Assembly (NCBI GenBank): GCA_030672255.1
Contig: DAOVGU010000087.1
Span: 1-9,688 of the forward strand
DNA from: a bacterium
GTDB taxonomy: Bacteria; Ratteibacteria; UBA8468
Direction of reading: 5' to 3'
Length of the DNA stretch: 9,688 nucleotides
Part shown: piece after piece, positions 1 through 6,177 of the stretch
Layout of the letters: each line of letters begins with the position of its first letter
Position numbering within the stretch: position 1 is the stretch's first letter
Translations under genes and position numbers: made by a program
Notes under the pieces: model-generated
The model's database searches: none
What the model was told of the DNA's origin: nothing
What the model saw: the letters and a program-made list of their open reading frames with translations, nothing else

Positions 1-749
1 CCGGCAATTTGAGCTAAACTGTTTACCGACCAAGGCGCTCTGGTCCTCTTTAATTTCTGAATTAATACTCTGTCTCCGATGCCATAACCAAGCCGAAGCC
101 CCGGAATGGCAAAGAATTTTGTGAATGACCTTAAGATAAAAAGATTTTTACCAGCAGCTTTTTTTAGACTTTCTTTCTCTTGATAGTCGATAAAGGCTTC
201 ATCAAGAAAAAAAAGAACATTTCTCTTTCTGGTCAATCTCGCTATCTCCATCAGTTCTTCGTGAGGGAGAATGGTTCCCGTAGGGTTATTGGGATTGCAG
301 AGAAAGAGAGTGTCCACTCCATCTATAAACTTGGTAAATTCCCTTAATTCAAACGAAAAATTATTTTTTTCTTTGAGAGGGAAAAATCTTATTTTGCTTC
401 TCTGGATTCTCAAAGCCTTCTCATATTCGGAAAATGTGGGGATAAAAATTAAAGCTCTCTCTGGAGCGAATACCTGAGTGAAGAGATAAATCAAGGGCGT
501 GGAGCCATTTTCAACAATTATCTCTTTGTAATCGAGATTAAGGTATTGGGATATTTCTTCCTTTAATAACTTGCATTCAGGATCGGGGTAATGAAGAATC
601 TCGGAGAGATTCTCTTTAATCTGTTTTTTTAATTTAATGGGTAAACCCAAAGGATTGATATTGGCAGAAAAGTCAAGGATATCTTTGGGAGAAATTTTGG
701 ATTTCTCTGCCGCTTCTCTGATATTGCCTCCGTGAGGCCAATTTTTCAT
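1..749 (-). CDS. cobD: L-threonine-O-3-phosphate decarboxylase (CobD-type PLP enzyme), 3'-truncated by window edge
   Basis: About 249 residues are visible; the C-terminus lies beyond base 1. The family is PLP-dependent fold-type I, close to histidinol-phosphate aminotransferase, and makes (R)-1-amino-2-propanol phosphate, which links the corrin ring to the nucleotide loop. Seen directly: the N-terminal HGGN (residues 6-9) and DFSANINPLG (26-35) typical of CobD, the cofactor motif NPNNPTG (152-158), DEAF (183-186), and SFTK with the expected Schiff-base lysine at K211, followed by PGLRLGYG. The start is the ATG at 747-749, which places HGGN at its usual distance from the N-terminus. The SD is poor: only a G-rich run (AGGTGGGGG) about 12 bases upstream, next to a palindrome. 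It follows cobS by about 50 bases and is probably the fourth gene of the cobU-T-S-D operon. A plain HisC is the alternative, but the HGGN/DFSANINP signature and the neighbours argue for CobD. Confidence 0.88.
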   Translation of the reverse strand, partial: MKNWPHGGNIREAAEKSKISPKDILDFSANINPLGLPIKLKKQIKENLSEILHYPDPECKLLKEEISQYLNLDYKEIIVENGSTPLIYLFTQVFAPERALIFIPTFSEYEKALRIQRSKIRFFPLKEKNNFSFELREFTKFIDGVDTLFLCNPNNPTGTILPHEELMEIARLTRKRNVLFFLDEAFIDYQEKESLKKAAGKNLFILRSFTKFFAIPGLRLGYGIGDRVLIQKLKRTRAPWSVNSLAQIA

Positions 750-770
750 CAATTCACACCCCCACCTATC

Positions 771-793
771 TCCTCCCCCATCAAGGGGGAGGA
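771..793. repeat. GC-rich palindrome between cobS and cobD
   Basis: Perfect 9-bp inverted repeat TCCTCCCCC / GGGGGAGGA with the 5-base loop ATCAA. It fills most of the short cobS-cobD gap and ends 21 bases before the cobD start. There is no T-run after it on the minus strand, so it is not a standard terminator. It could be a dispersed palindromic repeat or an RNA-processing or stability hairpin that separates cobS from cobD translation. It also supplies the only purine-rich sequence near cobD. Confidence 0.7.
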
Positions 794-798
794 AACTT

Positions 799-1533
799 CT
801 ACACTACTGAACAAATAATCAGAAGCGTGATAACCTCGATAATTTCATTTATTGCTCCCAGATTATCCCCGGTAATTCCCCCAATTCTTCTTTTAAAAAT
901 TTTTAAAAGAAGAAATGTTGCTAATAGAATCCCAAAAAGAAGGTAGAAAAAAAAGAATTTAAATAGAAGCAAACTAAGAAGAATCATTACCAGAGAAGTA
1001 ACCAATACCTCCTTCTTGTTATTTCCTTCAACAAATATCCTTCCTAATCCTTCCTCCTTAGCATAAGAAGAAAAGGTTGTTGCTAAGACCATCGCCCATC
1101 GACCTGCTGCAGGAGCAAAAAGTAAAGCATAATTGCGAAAAGCAAAGGGTAATTGGCAAAGAAAGAGGAATTTTGCTCCTAAAAGAAGGATTAAGGCTAC
1201 TGCCCCTTTTGCCCCGACGTAACTATCGGCCATCATCCTTAGGATTTCCTCTCTATCTTTGCCTCCCGAGAGACCATCGACGGTATCGGCAAGACCATCC
1301 AGATGGAGAGCACCCGTAATACCGATCCAAACCCCTACTAGTAATAGATTAACAATAAGCGCCGGAATAAATTTCCTCAGAGAGATGTTAACCAAGAGCA
1401 ACATCCCACCAATAAAAAGACCAACAAGAGGAAAGAAGATTACAGAGTTTGCTAAATTCTTCTTCTCTATCTTTATCCTTTTGGGTATCGGAATAATGGT
1501 TAAGAACTGTAATGCCGCCAAAAAACTCTTCAT
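799..1533 (-). CDS. cobS: Adenosylcobinamide-GDP ribazoletransferase (cobalamin synthase)
   Basis: 244 residues, the usual CobS length. The enzyme is an integral membrane protein that joins adenosylcobinamide-GDP with alpha-ribazole (or its phosphate) to give adenosylcobalamin (phosphate), the last joining step of the nucleotide-loop pathway. Seen: the N-terminal pattern AALQFLTIIPIP, the acidic signature HLDGLADTVDGL with D79, D83 and D86 for metal/substrate binding, GAKGAVALILLLGAKF, and the C-terminal TGD (221-223) with NLGAINEIIE. Several hydrophobic segments (about 31-50, 56-76, 107-125, 183-208 and 230-244) fit a multispanning membrane protein. The ATG overlaps the cobT stop as ATGA (1530-1533), indicating translational coupling. 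It uses the product of CobU and, indirectly, that of CobT. Confidence 0.96.
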   Translation of the reverse strand: MKSFLAALQFLTIIPIPKRIKIEKKNLANSVIFFPLVGLFIGGMLLLVNISLRKFIPALIVNLLLVGVWIGITGALHLDGLADTVDGLSGGKDREEILRMMADSYVGAKGAVALILLLGAKFLFLCQLPFAFRNYALLFAPAAGRWAMVLATTFSSYAKEEGLGRIFVEGNNKKEVLVTSLVMILLSLLLFKFFFFYLLFGILLATFLLLKIFKRRIGGITGDNLGAINEIIEVITLLIICSVV

Positions 1534-2591
1534 AATTTCTCTGAAACTTCGGCCTCCTCAAAACTTGCCATCTGGTTTAAAATCTTGACTCCGGCCTCAA
1601 TAATATTAATCGCCAAAGCTGCCCCGGTTCCTTCCCCTAATCTCAGATTAAGATCAAAGATTGGTCTTTGCTCTATTTCCCTTAGAGCAATGTTATGTCC
1701 TATTTCCACCGATTTATGTGACGCAAACAGGTAGTCCCTGACTAAAGGAGCCAGTTGAGTGGCAATGAGAGCGCTGGCGGTAGAAATAAAACCATCGATC
1801 ACTACCGGAACCTCATTGGCAGCAGCGATAAGAACAACGCCGGCTAATCCTCCAATTTCGTAACCACCGACCTTGGCCAAAACATCTATCGGATCGGCAG
1901 AATTAGGCCTATTTATCCTTAGCGCTTGCTTTATCACTTCAATCTTATTTCTCAACTGTAGATCATCAATTCCTGTCCCCCGGCCGGTAACATCCTTCAC
2001 TCTTACCTTTGTAATTGCGGCGAGGATAGCACTGGCGGCGGTAGTATTTCCAATACCCATATCACCAATTCCGGCGATATCAATACCATTCTTTTTAAAT
2101 TCTTCTTCAAAGATCTCTATCCCGGCTAAGATCGAACTCAGTGCCTCTTTTTTAGTCATCGCCGCTCCCTTTGCCATGTTCCTCGTCCCATAACCTATCT
2201 TCTTTACTTTTAACTTTTTACTTTTTACTTTTAACTTCTCTTTTACTCCCATATCTACCACTACCACCCTTGCTCCGACGTGCCGGGCTAATACATTGAT
2301 GCCCGCTCCTCCCGACAAAAAATTGTAAACCATCTGGCCGGTAACCTCAGCAGGATAGGCGCTCACTTTCTCCTCTGTCACACCGTGATCAGCAGCAAAG
2401 GTGAAGATTACTTTCTTTTCCAGTGAAGGATTATTTTTCCTGGTGATGCCTGCAATCCTCTTCGCAAACTCCTCCAACCTTCCCAGACTCTCAATAGGCT
2501 TGGTAAGACTATCCAATCTCTCCTGGGTCCTTTCCATAAGTCTCTTATCAACCGGCTTAATTCTTTTAACCACTTCTCCAATCCTTTCCAT
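1530..2591 (-). CDS. cobT: Nicotinate-nucleotide--dimethylbenzimidazole phosphoribosyltransferase
   Basis: 353 residues, the usual length. CobT transfers phosphoribose from nicotinate mononucleotide to the lower-ligand base, making alpha-ribazole phosphate in the cytosol. Seen: RLDSLTKPIESLGRLEEFA (residues 25-43), AADHGV (66-71), the FLSGGAGINVLARHVGA block (91-107), a GTRNMAKGAAMT segment, GIGDMGIGNTTAASA, the conserved GRGTGIDD, and near the C-terminus LGEGTGAALAI with E320 in the position of the catalytic glutamate of Salmonella CobT (E317). A good SD (AGGAG, 5 bases before ATG) lies just downstream of the REP-like array. A lysine-rich loop (117-131) is encoded by a short tandem repeat but keeps the normal loop length. 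No genes for making dimethylbenzimidazole are in view, so the actual base attached is unknown. Confidence 0.96.
   Translation of the reverse strand: MERIGEVVKRIKPVDKRLMERTQERLDSLTKPIESLGRLEEFAKRIAGITRKNNPSLEKKVIFTFAADHGVTEEKVSAYPAEVTGQMVYNFLSGGAGINVLARHVGARVVVVDMGVKEKLKVKSKKLKVKKIGYGTRNMAKGAAMTKKEALSSILAGIEIFEEEFKKNGIDIAGIGDMGIGNTTAASAILAAITKVRVKDVTGRGTGIDDLQLRNKIEVIKQALRINRPNSADPIDVLAKVGGYEIGGLAGVVLIAAANEVPVVIDGFISTASALIATQLAPLVRDYLFASHKSVEIGHNIALREIEQRPIFDLNLRLGEGTGAALAINIIEAGVKILNQMASFEEAEVSEKL
2203..2237 (-). repeat. In-frame 21-base-period tandem repeat inside cobT
   Basis: The 14-mer AAGTTAAAAGTAAA (minus strand) occurs exactly twice, at 2224-2237 and 2203-2216, with a 21-base (7-codon) period. 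It encodes KLKVKSK followed by KLKVKKI, residues 119-132 of CobT. The loop between DMGV and GTRN in CobT is normally variable, so the repeat appears tolerated rather than disruptive. Confidence 0.75.
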
Positions 2592-2605
2592 AGGTTCTCC
2601 TCATT

Positions 2606-2781
2606 GTCATTGCGAGCCCAAAGGGCGTGGCAATCTGACATAGTCATTGCGAGGAGTGTTAGCGACGAAGCAATCTCAAGAAGTGAGGGATTGCCACACT
2701 CACTTTGTTCGCTCGCAATGACTTCGTCGGATTGCTTCACTTCGTTCGCAATGACCAGCGAGGAACCTCCCTCGCAATGAC
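2606..2781. repeat. REP-like palindromic repeat array in the cobU-cobT gap
   Basis: The core GTCATTGCGAG occurs at 2606-2616 and 2643-2653, and its complement CTCGCAATGAC at 2712-2722 and 2771-2781; a one-base variant TTCGCAATGAC is at 2745-2755. Between cores lie GAAGCAATCTC and GATTGCC/GATTGCTTC blocks that can pair with each other, giving long imperfect hairpins in RNA. The array fills nearly the whole 192-base gap between cobU and cobT. Open frames through it (for example minus strand 2740 to 2408) are translations of repeat DNA running out of frame into cobT and are not genes. The role is unknown: it may be only a dispersed repeat, or it may affect mRNA stability inside the operon. Confidence 0.88.
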
Positions 2782-2783
2782 AG

Positions 2784-3323
2784 CTATACTGTCATCTGCG
2801 GTTTCAATTTTATTGGTATTCCAGCCACCACCAGATATACCTCATCCGCTTTTTCTGCCACGAGCTGATTAGCCAATCCGGCTAAATCCCTGAATTTTCT
2901 GGCTAATTCATTATTGGGAACAACTCCAGAACCTACTTCATTGGAAACAATAATCGTGGTGTATTTTGCTTTTTGCAATAATTTCACTATCTCCTTAACC
3001 TCCTTTAAGATTTTTTCCTCTTTCTCATCAGAAAGGAGAAGGTTGGAGACAAAAAGGGTTAAACAGTCAATAATCAAAAGATGGCAAAAATATTCTTTAA
3101 TCCCTATTATCACTTTAAGAATATTTTTCTCCTCGGCAATTGTCTTCCAATCCTGGGGACGGCTTTTCTGATGAATCTTCACCCTTTCCGCCATCTCCTT
3201 ATCTTTGGGTAAACCGGTGGCTAAGAAAATTACCTTATCTCCATCAAAAGCTTTTGCTAATTTCAGAGCAAATTTGCTTTTACCGCTTCTTGCTCCCCCG
3301 CTGATAAAGATTATTTTACCCAT
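2784..3323 (-). CDS. cobU: Adenosylcobinamide kinase / adenosylcobinamide-phosphate guanylyltransferase
   Basis: 179 residues, matching bifunctional CobU/CobP. It phosphorylates adenosylcobinamide and then transfers GMP from GTP to make adenosylcobinamide-GDP, the substrate of CobS. Seen: the P-loop GGARSGKS (9-16), ERVKIHQKSRP with H51 aligned with the guanylylated histidine (H46 in Salmonella), a DCLTLFVSNLL segment (86-96) forming the Walker-B-like strand, VSNEVGSGVVP (126-136), and the C-terminal LAGLANQLVAEKADEVYLVVAGIPIKLK characteristic of the family. The ATG at 3321-3323 gives the canonical N-terminus just before the P-loop. No convincing SD is visible. It is the first gene after the cobalamin riboswitch and its leader, so its transcription is expected to fall when B12 is plentiful. 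Confidence 0.96.
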   Translation of the reverse strand: MGKIIFISGGARSGKSKFALKLAKAFDGDKVIFLATGLPKDKEMAERVKIHQKSRPQDWKTIAEEKNILKVIIGIKEYFCHLLIIDCLTLFVSNLLLSDEKEEKILKEVKEIVKLLQKAKYTTIIVSNEVGSGVVPNNELARKFRDLAGLANQLVAEKADEVYLVVAGIPIKLKPQMTV

Positions 3324-3332
3324 AGTATGTTC

Positions 3333-3465
3333 GGACTATCTTCTTCGGCGGCACGTTTGATTCCCCCAGCGAGGGAATCTGCACTCTCGTTGCTCCTCAC
3401 TCGTCCGCCTTTGGCGGACACCGTGCCCGCTCGTCGCTAACAAGGCACGCTTACAGAAATAGTCC
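3333..3465. repeat. Hairpin-dense leader segment between the riboswitch terminator and cobU
   Basis: No gene is seen here. The segment is bounded by GGACTAT (3333-3339) and its complement ATAGTCC (3459-3465). Inside are three perfect inverted repeats: GATTCCC/GGGAATC (3359-3365, 3373-3379), GTCCGCC-TTT-GGCGGAC (3403-3419) and CGTGCC/GGCACG (3422-3427, 3444-3449). The minus strand at 3431-3442 reads TGTTAGCGACGA, the same 12-mer as at 2657-2668 in the REP-like array. This looks like a composite of dispersed palindromic repeats. It would be transcribed as a structured leader for cobU. Confidence 0.65.
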
Positions 3466-3482
3466 TCACATCAGTGTATACA

Positions 3483-3520
3483 CAAATAAAAAACCCTTGA
3501 CAAATTTATTCTGTCAAGGG
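3483..3520 (-). terminator. Intrinsic terminator downstream of the cobalamin riboswitch
   Basis: On the minus strand CCCTTGACA (3512-3520) pairs perfectly with TGTCAAGGG (3494-3502) around a 9-base A/T loop, and is followed directly by TTTTTTATTT. The 9-bp stem plus U-run is a textbook Rho-independent terminator. It lies about 93 bases after the riboswitch core and 160 bases before cobU, so it most likely acts as the transcriptional off-switch of the expression platform. An AGGG-TGCAG-CCCT hairpin overlapping its 5' arm is a possible but weak antiterminator. Confidence 0.88.
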
Positions 3521-3548
3521 CTGCACCCTGATTTCTTTACCCTTTTTT

Positions 3549-3576
3549 CTTCAGTCCGCCATCTGGCGGTCTGAAG
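3549..3576. repeat. Imperfect palindrome in the riboswitch expression platform
   Basis: CTTCAGTCCGCCA (3549-3561) and TGGCGGTCTGAAG (3564-3576) form a 13-position stem with one mismatch and a 2-base loop. A second small stem, TTTCTT/AAGAAA (3585-3590, 3597-3602), lies between it and the riboswitch. The CCGCC/GGCGG core resembles the palindromes at 3403-3419 and 3666-3680. It could be a regulatory hairpin or an inserted dispersed repeat. Confidence 0.65.
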
Positions 3577-3612
3577 GTTCCTATTTTCTTTCCGCGAAGA
3601 AAGGAGAAATTT

Positions 3613-3759
3613 TATCCAGGCAGGTCTTCTGGCTTGAAACTCAAACCTACTCGCTCACCTTCCCACCCGCCTGAGGCGGGCAGTGGTATTTTGAGCTTTC
3701 GTCGTTTCTCACAGCGCCGGGAGCGTGTCCGCTTCTACGGACTTCCCTTAACCTGGATA
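3613..3759 (-). promoter_or_regulatory. Cobalamin (B12) riboswitch, RNA on minus strand
   Basis: All main landmarks of the adenosylcobalamin riboswitch aptamer are visible in order on the minus strand. The P1 stem is TATCCAGG (3752-3759) with CCTGGATA (3613-3620), 8 bp. Next come the GGGAAGTCC...CGGACACGCTCCC segment, GGCGCTGTGA and an ACGAAAG stretch. The central block follows as TACCACTG, a CCCGCC-TCA-GGCGGG hairpin and TGGGAAGGTGAGCGAGTAG. Last is the B12 box AGCCAGAAGACCTGCC (3619-3634), one base from the consensus AGYCAGGAGACCTGCC. The 5' end of P1 lies where transcription from the promoter at 3765-3794 should begin. It precedes cobU, cobT, cobS and cobD, which are standard targets of this riboswitch class; the linked terminator suggests an OFF switch when the ligand binds. 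Confidence 0.95.
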
Positions 3760-3764
3760 TTTTA

Positions 3765-3794
3765 ATTATACAACCTCCCTTTACAAAATGTCAA
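3765..3794 (-). promoter_or_regulatory. Sigma70-like promoter of the riboswitch-cob operon
   Basis: On the minus strand a perfect -35 TTGACA (3789-3794) is separated by 18 bases from a perfect -10 TATAAT (3765-3770). The predicted start, about 7 bases downstream of the -10, falls at about 3758, the first bases of riboswitch stem P1. The -35 hexamer contains the TGA stop (3791-3793) of the upstream enolase-superfamily gene, so the two transcription units abut without a spacer. Confidence 0.88.
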
Positions 3795-5149
3795 GAATAA
3801 TGCCCTAAACCGGTATGGACAAGAGCAGCGGTTCCCAGCATCCCATTTTTTACCTTGAATATGGAAGGCCATTTATCCTCCCATCCTTTATTGGCAACTG
3901 GACAGTATTGCCGACCATTACCTTCAATCGCTGTTACCTTTGGGATACGAGCACAGAGACCGGCAGAATGTAAAAAAGAGACGCCCACTAAAGTCAAATC
4001 CTGAACACAGAGGAAGAGGTTATATTTCAGAGCTGCTGCCCCCATCAGCAAAGCCTGGGACTGCCCTTTACAGGTTTTAAGGGCTACGCCGCTATAGCCT
4101 AATTCCATCGCTAATTGCAGATGCTCGAAATCCACCAAGGCCTCATCAATCACTACCGGCTTAATCTTTGCGGCCTTGTGCATCCTATCCTCCCGATGCT
4201 CCTTCAGATACCTGGAGGTGGGTTGCTCAATGTATTGAATTCTCTCAAAGCATTCTTTTGAACTCTCTTTAATTCTATTCAGAAAGTCGATCAAATACTC
4301 CACATCGGGACATTTCTCATTAAAGTCGGCGCTGTAATACCAGGTATCCACATTGCGTCTACTTTGAGTTTCCCGACAAACCTTATCAATAGCTAAAACT
4401 CGATTCACGTCCCAATCAAGATCGTTGCCACTTAACTTAATCTTAAGATGGGTAAGACCATCAGACTGTATCCATTCGGGAAGAGTTTCCGGATATCCAT
4501 CATTTAATCGCTGGGAAATATCGGCCTCGGTAAGTGGGTCAAGTGCACCAATAAGATGATACAAAGGCATCTGCTCTTTAGGCTCTCTTAGGGTATATTT
4601 GTCCAAATATTCCCCCTTGAACTCATTGGTCAGATATCTGGAAAGATCATCGTTCATAAATTCAGGTCCGTAGGCATGATAAACATTAAGATTAAGCAAC
4701 TTCCCATAGGCATCATGGATGGCGGCATCAAATGGAGAAGCAGTGACCAATACGCATAACTTTGGAATTTCTTCCTTTAAATTCATCTCTTTCTCCGTTT
4801 CTTTTGCCGCTTTCAGAAATTCCTTTTCTAAAAACATACCCGATTCAACCGGATGTCCATATTCCTGGTAATTCTTTATAATTTCTTGTATCTTGGAAGC
4901 CAATTTCTTCATCACATTAAGTGTTTCACCATAATTATATATCTTACTGGGCCAGGACCAAATGTTCCCCATTGCCATTGAACCCTGTCCAATAGCCCCT
5001 TTGCCAGCTCTGTTTCTCACTTGCACCTCTACATTAAGAAGAGTAACGCTATTGACTACATTCCCACCAAATTTTATTGGCGTGCGGTAACCATAGTCTT
5101 CGTAAGAAATTTTTACTTCACAGACTTTAATATCTCTTGGATTTGACAT
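3791..5149 (-). CDS. Enolase-superfamily enzyme (MLE-like subgroup), copy 1
   Basis: 452 residues. An N-terminal capping domain (about 1-190, with SPFDAAIHDAYGK at 138-150) is followed by a beta/alpha barrel. Catalytic landmarks seen: KIK (K236, K238) on the second barrel strand, metal ligands in DFN (D275), IEQP (E308) and IDE (D335/E336), and ALKTCK (K358, K361) on the sixth strand. The lysine pair on opposite sides of the metal is the muconate lactonizing/dipeptide epimerase/OSBS arrangement; the family abstracts the proton alpha to a carboxylate. Racemase, dehydratase or cycloisomerase activity cannot be told apart here. The start has a good SD (AAGGAG) and lies 17 bases after the MtaA-like gene. 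It is clearly paralogous, end to end, to the plus-strand gene at 8112: 25 of 32 residues match around the KIK motif. It is the last gene of its unit; the cob promoter begins in its stop codon. Confidence 0.87.
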   Translation of the reverse strand: MSNPRDIKVCEVKISYEDYGYRTPIKFGGNVVNSVTLLNVEVQVRNRAGKGAIGQGSMAMGNIWSWPSKIYNYGETLNVMKKLASKIQEIIKNYQEYGHPVESGMFLEKEFLKAAKETEKEMNLKEEIPKLCVLVTASPFDAAIHDAYGKLLNLNVYHAYGPEFMNDDLSRYLTNEFKGEYLDKYTLREPKEQMPLYHLIGALDPLTEADISQRLNDGYPETLPEWIQSDGLTHLKIKLSGNDLDWDVNRVLAIDKVCRETQSRRNVDTWYYSADFNEKCPDVEYLIDFLNRIKESSKECFERIQYIEQPTSRYLKEHREDRMHKAAKIKPVVIDEALVDFEHLQLAMELGYSGVALKTCKGQSQALLMGAAALKYNLFLCVQDLTLVGVSFLHSAGLCARIPKVTAIEGNGRQYCPVANKGWEDKWPSIFKVKNGMLGTAALVHTGLGHYS

Positions 5150-5166
5150 GGTATATTCTCCTTATT

Positions 5167-6177
5167 TCAAACATTCCGTTTACTCCAATTTCTAATTGCC
5201 TTTGCCATTGCCTGGAAGTTTATATTGGGACATTCCGGAGAAACTGCACAGCCAGGGCTTATAATATCTACATCAGCTTGGAGATTTTCGATTACTTCTC
5301 TTTCAATTTCTTCTGGTTTTGCTCTTAACAAATCTGTGGTATTGATATTTCCCATAATTTTAAATTTCCCTTTGGAGATTTCTTTCATAGTCTTGGGTCT
5401 AATAGCCCAGTCAAAGTTAAAACAGGTAAGACCAATTTCAGTGAGCAAATCTAATCGTGGGGTAATATCTCCACAAATATGCATAATTGTTGGGCCGTTA
5501 ATCTCTTTTATCATTCTCTTGTGAGGCTTCAATAAAAATTTCTCATGCATCTGAGGAGAAAGCATATTCCCTCCTGCTCCTCCCTCGCCAATAGCCAAAG
5601 CATCAATTCCTGCTTCAAACTGGGCATTAGCACATTTAATTAAAGTATCGGTGGCAGTATCTATAAAATGCCGAATTTTATCAGGTTCGGTTATCGTCCC
5701 CATCATTGTATTTTCTACTCCATACATTACTTGAGCCATAGAGAAAGGTCCCATAACTTTTCCTAATACTGCTACTTGATTTCCGTAATCTCTTTTGGCT
5801 ATTCTGATGGCTTCCAAATATGTGCTGATGGGCTTTCTGTCCAACAAATCTTCAGGAATAACCGCATCCTCTTCCTTCACCCAAGGATGTGAGGTATACA
5901 TCGGCAGTTCCCTTTTATTCCCCCATTTCATCTGACAGCCCAGAGCAGCTGGTTCATTAAAATAATTAATAATAAATGTAACCGCATCAAAACCTAAGAT
6001 TTCATAGTTTGCGGCTAATAACTTTACCAATTTTTCTGGATTGTGATGGACTTCAGGCATACAACAACCGGTTATATTCTGAAGTTCAACGGTGGTTAAA
6101 GCAGCGATATGGGCTAAAGGAGTTTGGTCAGGTTTTTCTCCTTTTAATGCAGCAAGGAATCTTTCTCTGGAGTTCAC
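5167..6177 (-). CDS. Uroporphyrinogen decarboxylase-family protein, MtaA/MtbA-like corrinoid methyltransferase
   Basis: 336 residues in the UroD/MtaA/CmuA fold. It has the family opening RERFLAALKGEKPDQTP, the block GKVMGPFSMAQVMYG (139-153), IGEGGAGG (197-203), and the zinc-ligand pattern HICG (H233, C235) plus PGCAVSPECP (C310, C316). This His-X-Cys...Cys set is characteristic of cobamide-dependent methyltransferases such as MtaA, which move methyl groups to or from a corrinoid protein, and is not the active site of HemE. The substrate is unknown. No corrinoid-binding protein or RamA-like activator is in the window, so a partner would have to be elsewhere, or the protein does something else. 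The start is a GTG (6175-6177) with GGAGG 4 bases upstream; its G is shared with the TAG stop of the preceding gene (TAGTG), showing tight coupling. Confidence 0.85.
   Translation of the reverse strand: MNSRERFLAALKGEKPDQTPLAHIAALTTVELQNITGCCMPEVHHNPEKLVKLLAANYEILGFDAVTFIINYFNEPAALGCQMKWGNKRELPMYTSHPWVKEEDAVIPEDLLDRKPISTYLEAIRIAKRDYGNQVAVLGKVMGPFSMAQVMYGVENTMMGTITEPDKIRHFIDTATDTLIKCANAQFEAGIDALAIGEGGAGGNMLSPQMHEKFLLKPHKRMIKEINGPTIMHICGDITPRLDLLTEIGLTCFNFDWAIRPKTMKEISKGKFKIMGNINTTDLLRAKPEEIEREVIENLQADVDIISPGCAVSPECPNINFQAMAKAIRNWSKRNV

Noticed and set aside
271..477. 68-residue plus-strand open frame
   Set aside because: It lies wholly antisense to the well-supported cobD frame and has no SD or recognisable features.
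2408..2740. 110-residue open frame on the minus strand across the cobU-cobT gap
   Set aside because: Its first half translates the REP-like repeats and the rest overlaps cobT in another frame; no SD or family resemblance.
2606..2781. CRISPR array
   Set aside because: Repeat cores occur in both orientations with irregular spacing and no unique spacers; it is a REP-like palindromic cluster.
3613..3759. Riboswitch controlling the enolase/MtaA-like cassette
   Set aside because: The aptamer is on the minus strand downstream of that cassette; only cobU and the genes after it lie in its path.
5167..6177. Calling the UroD-fold protein HemE (heme synthesis)
   Set aside because: It carries the His-X-Cys...Cys zinc pattern of corrinoid methyltransferases and sits in a non-heme operon.
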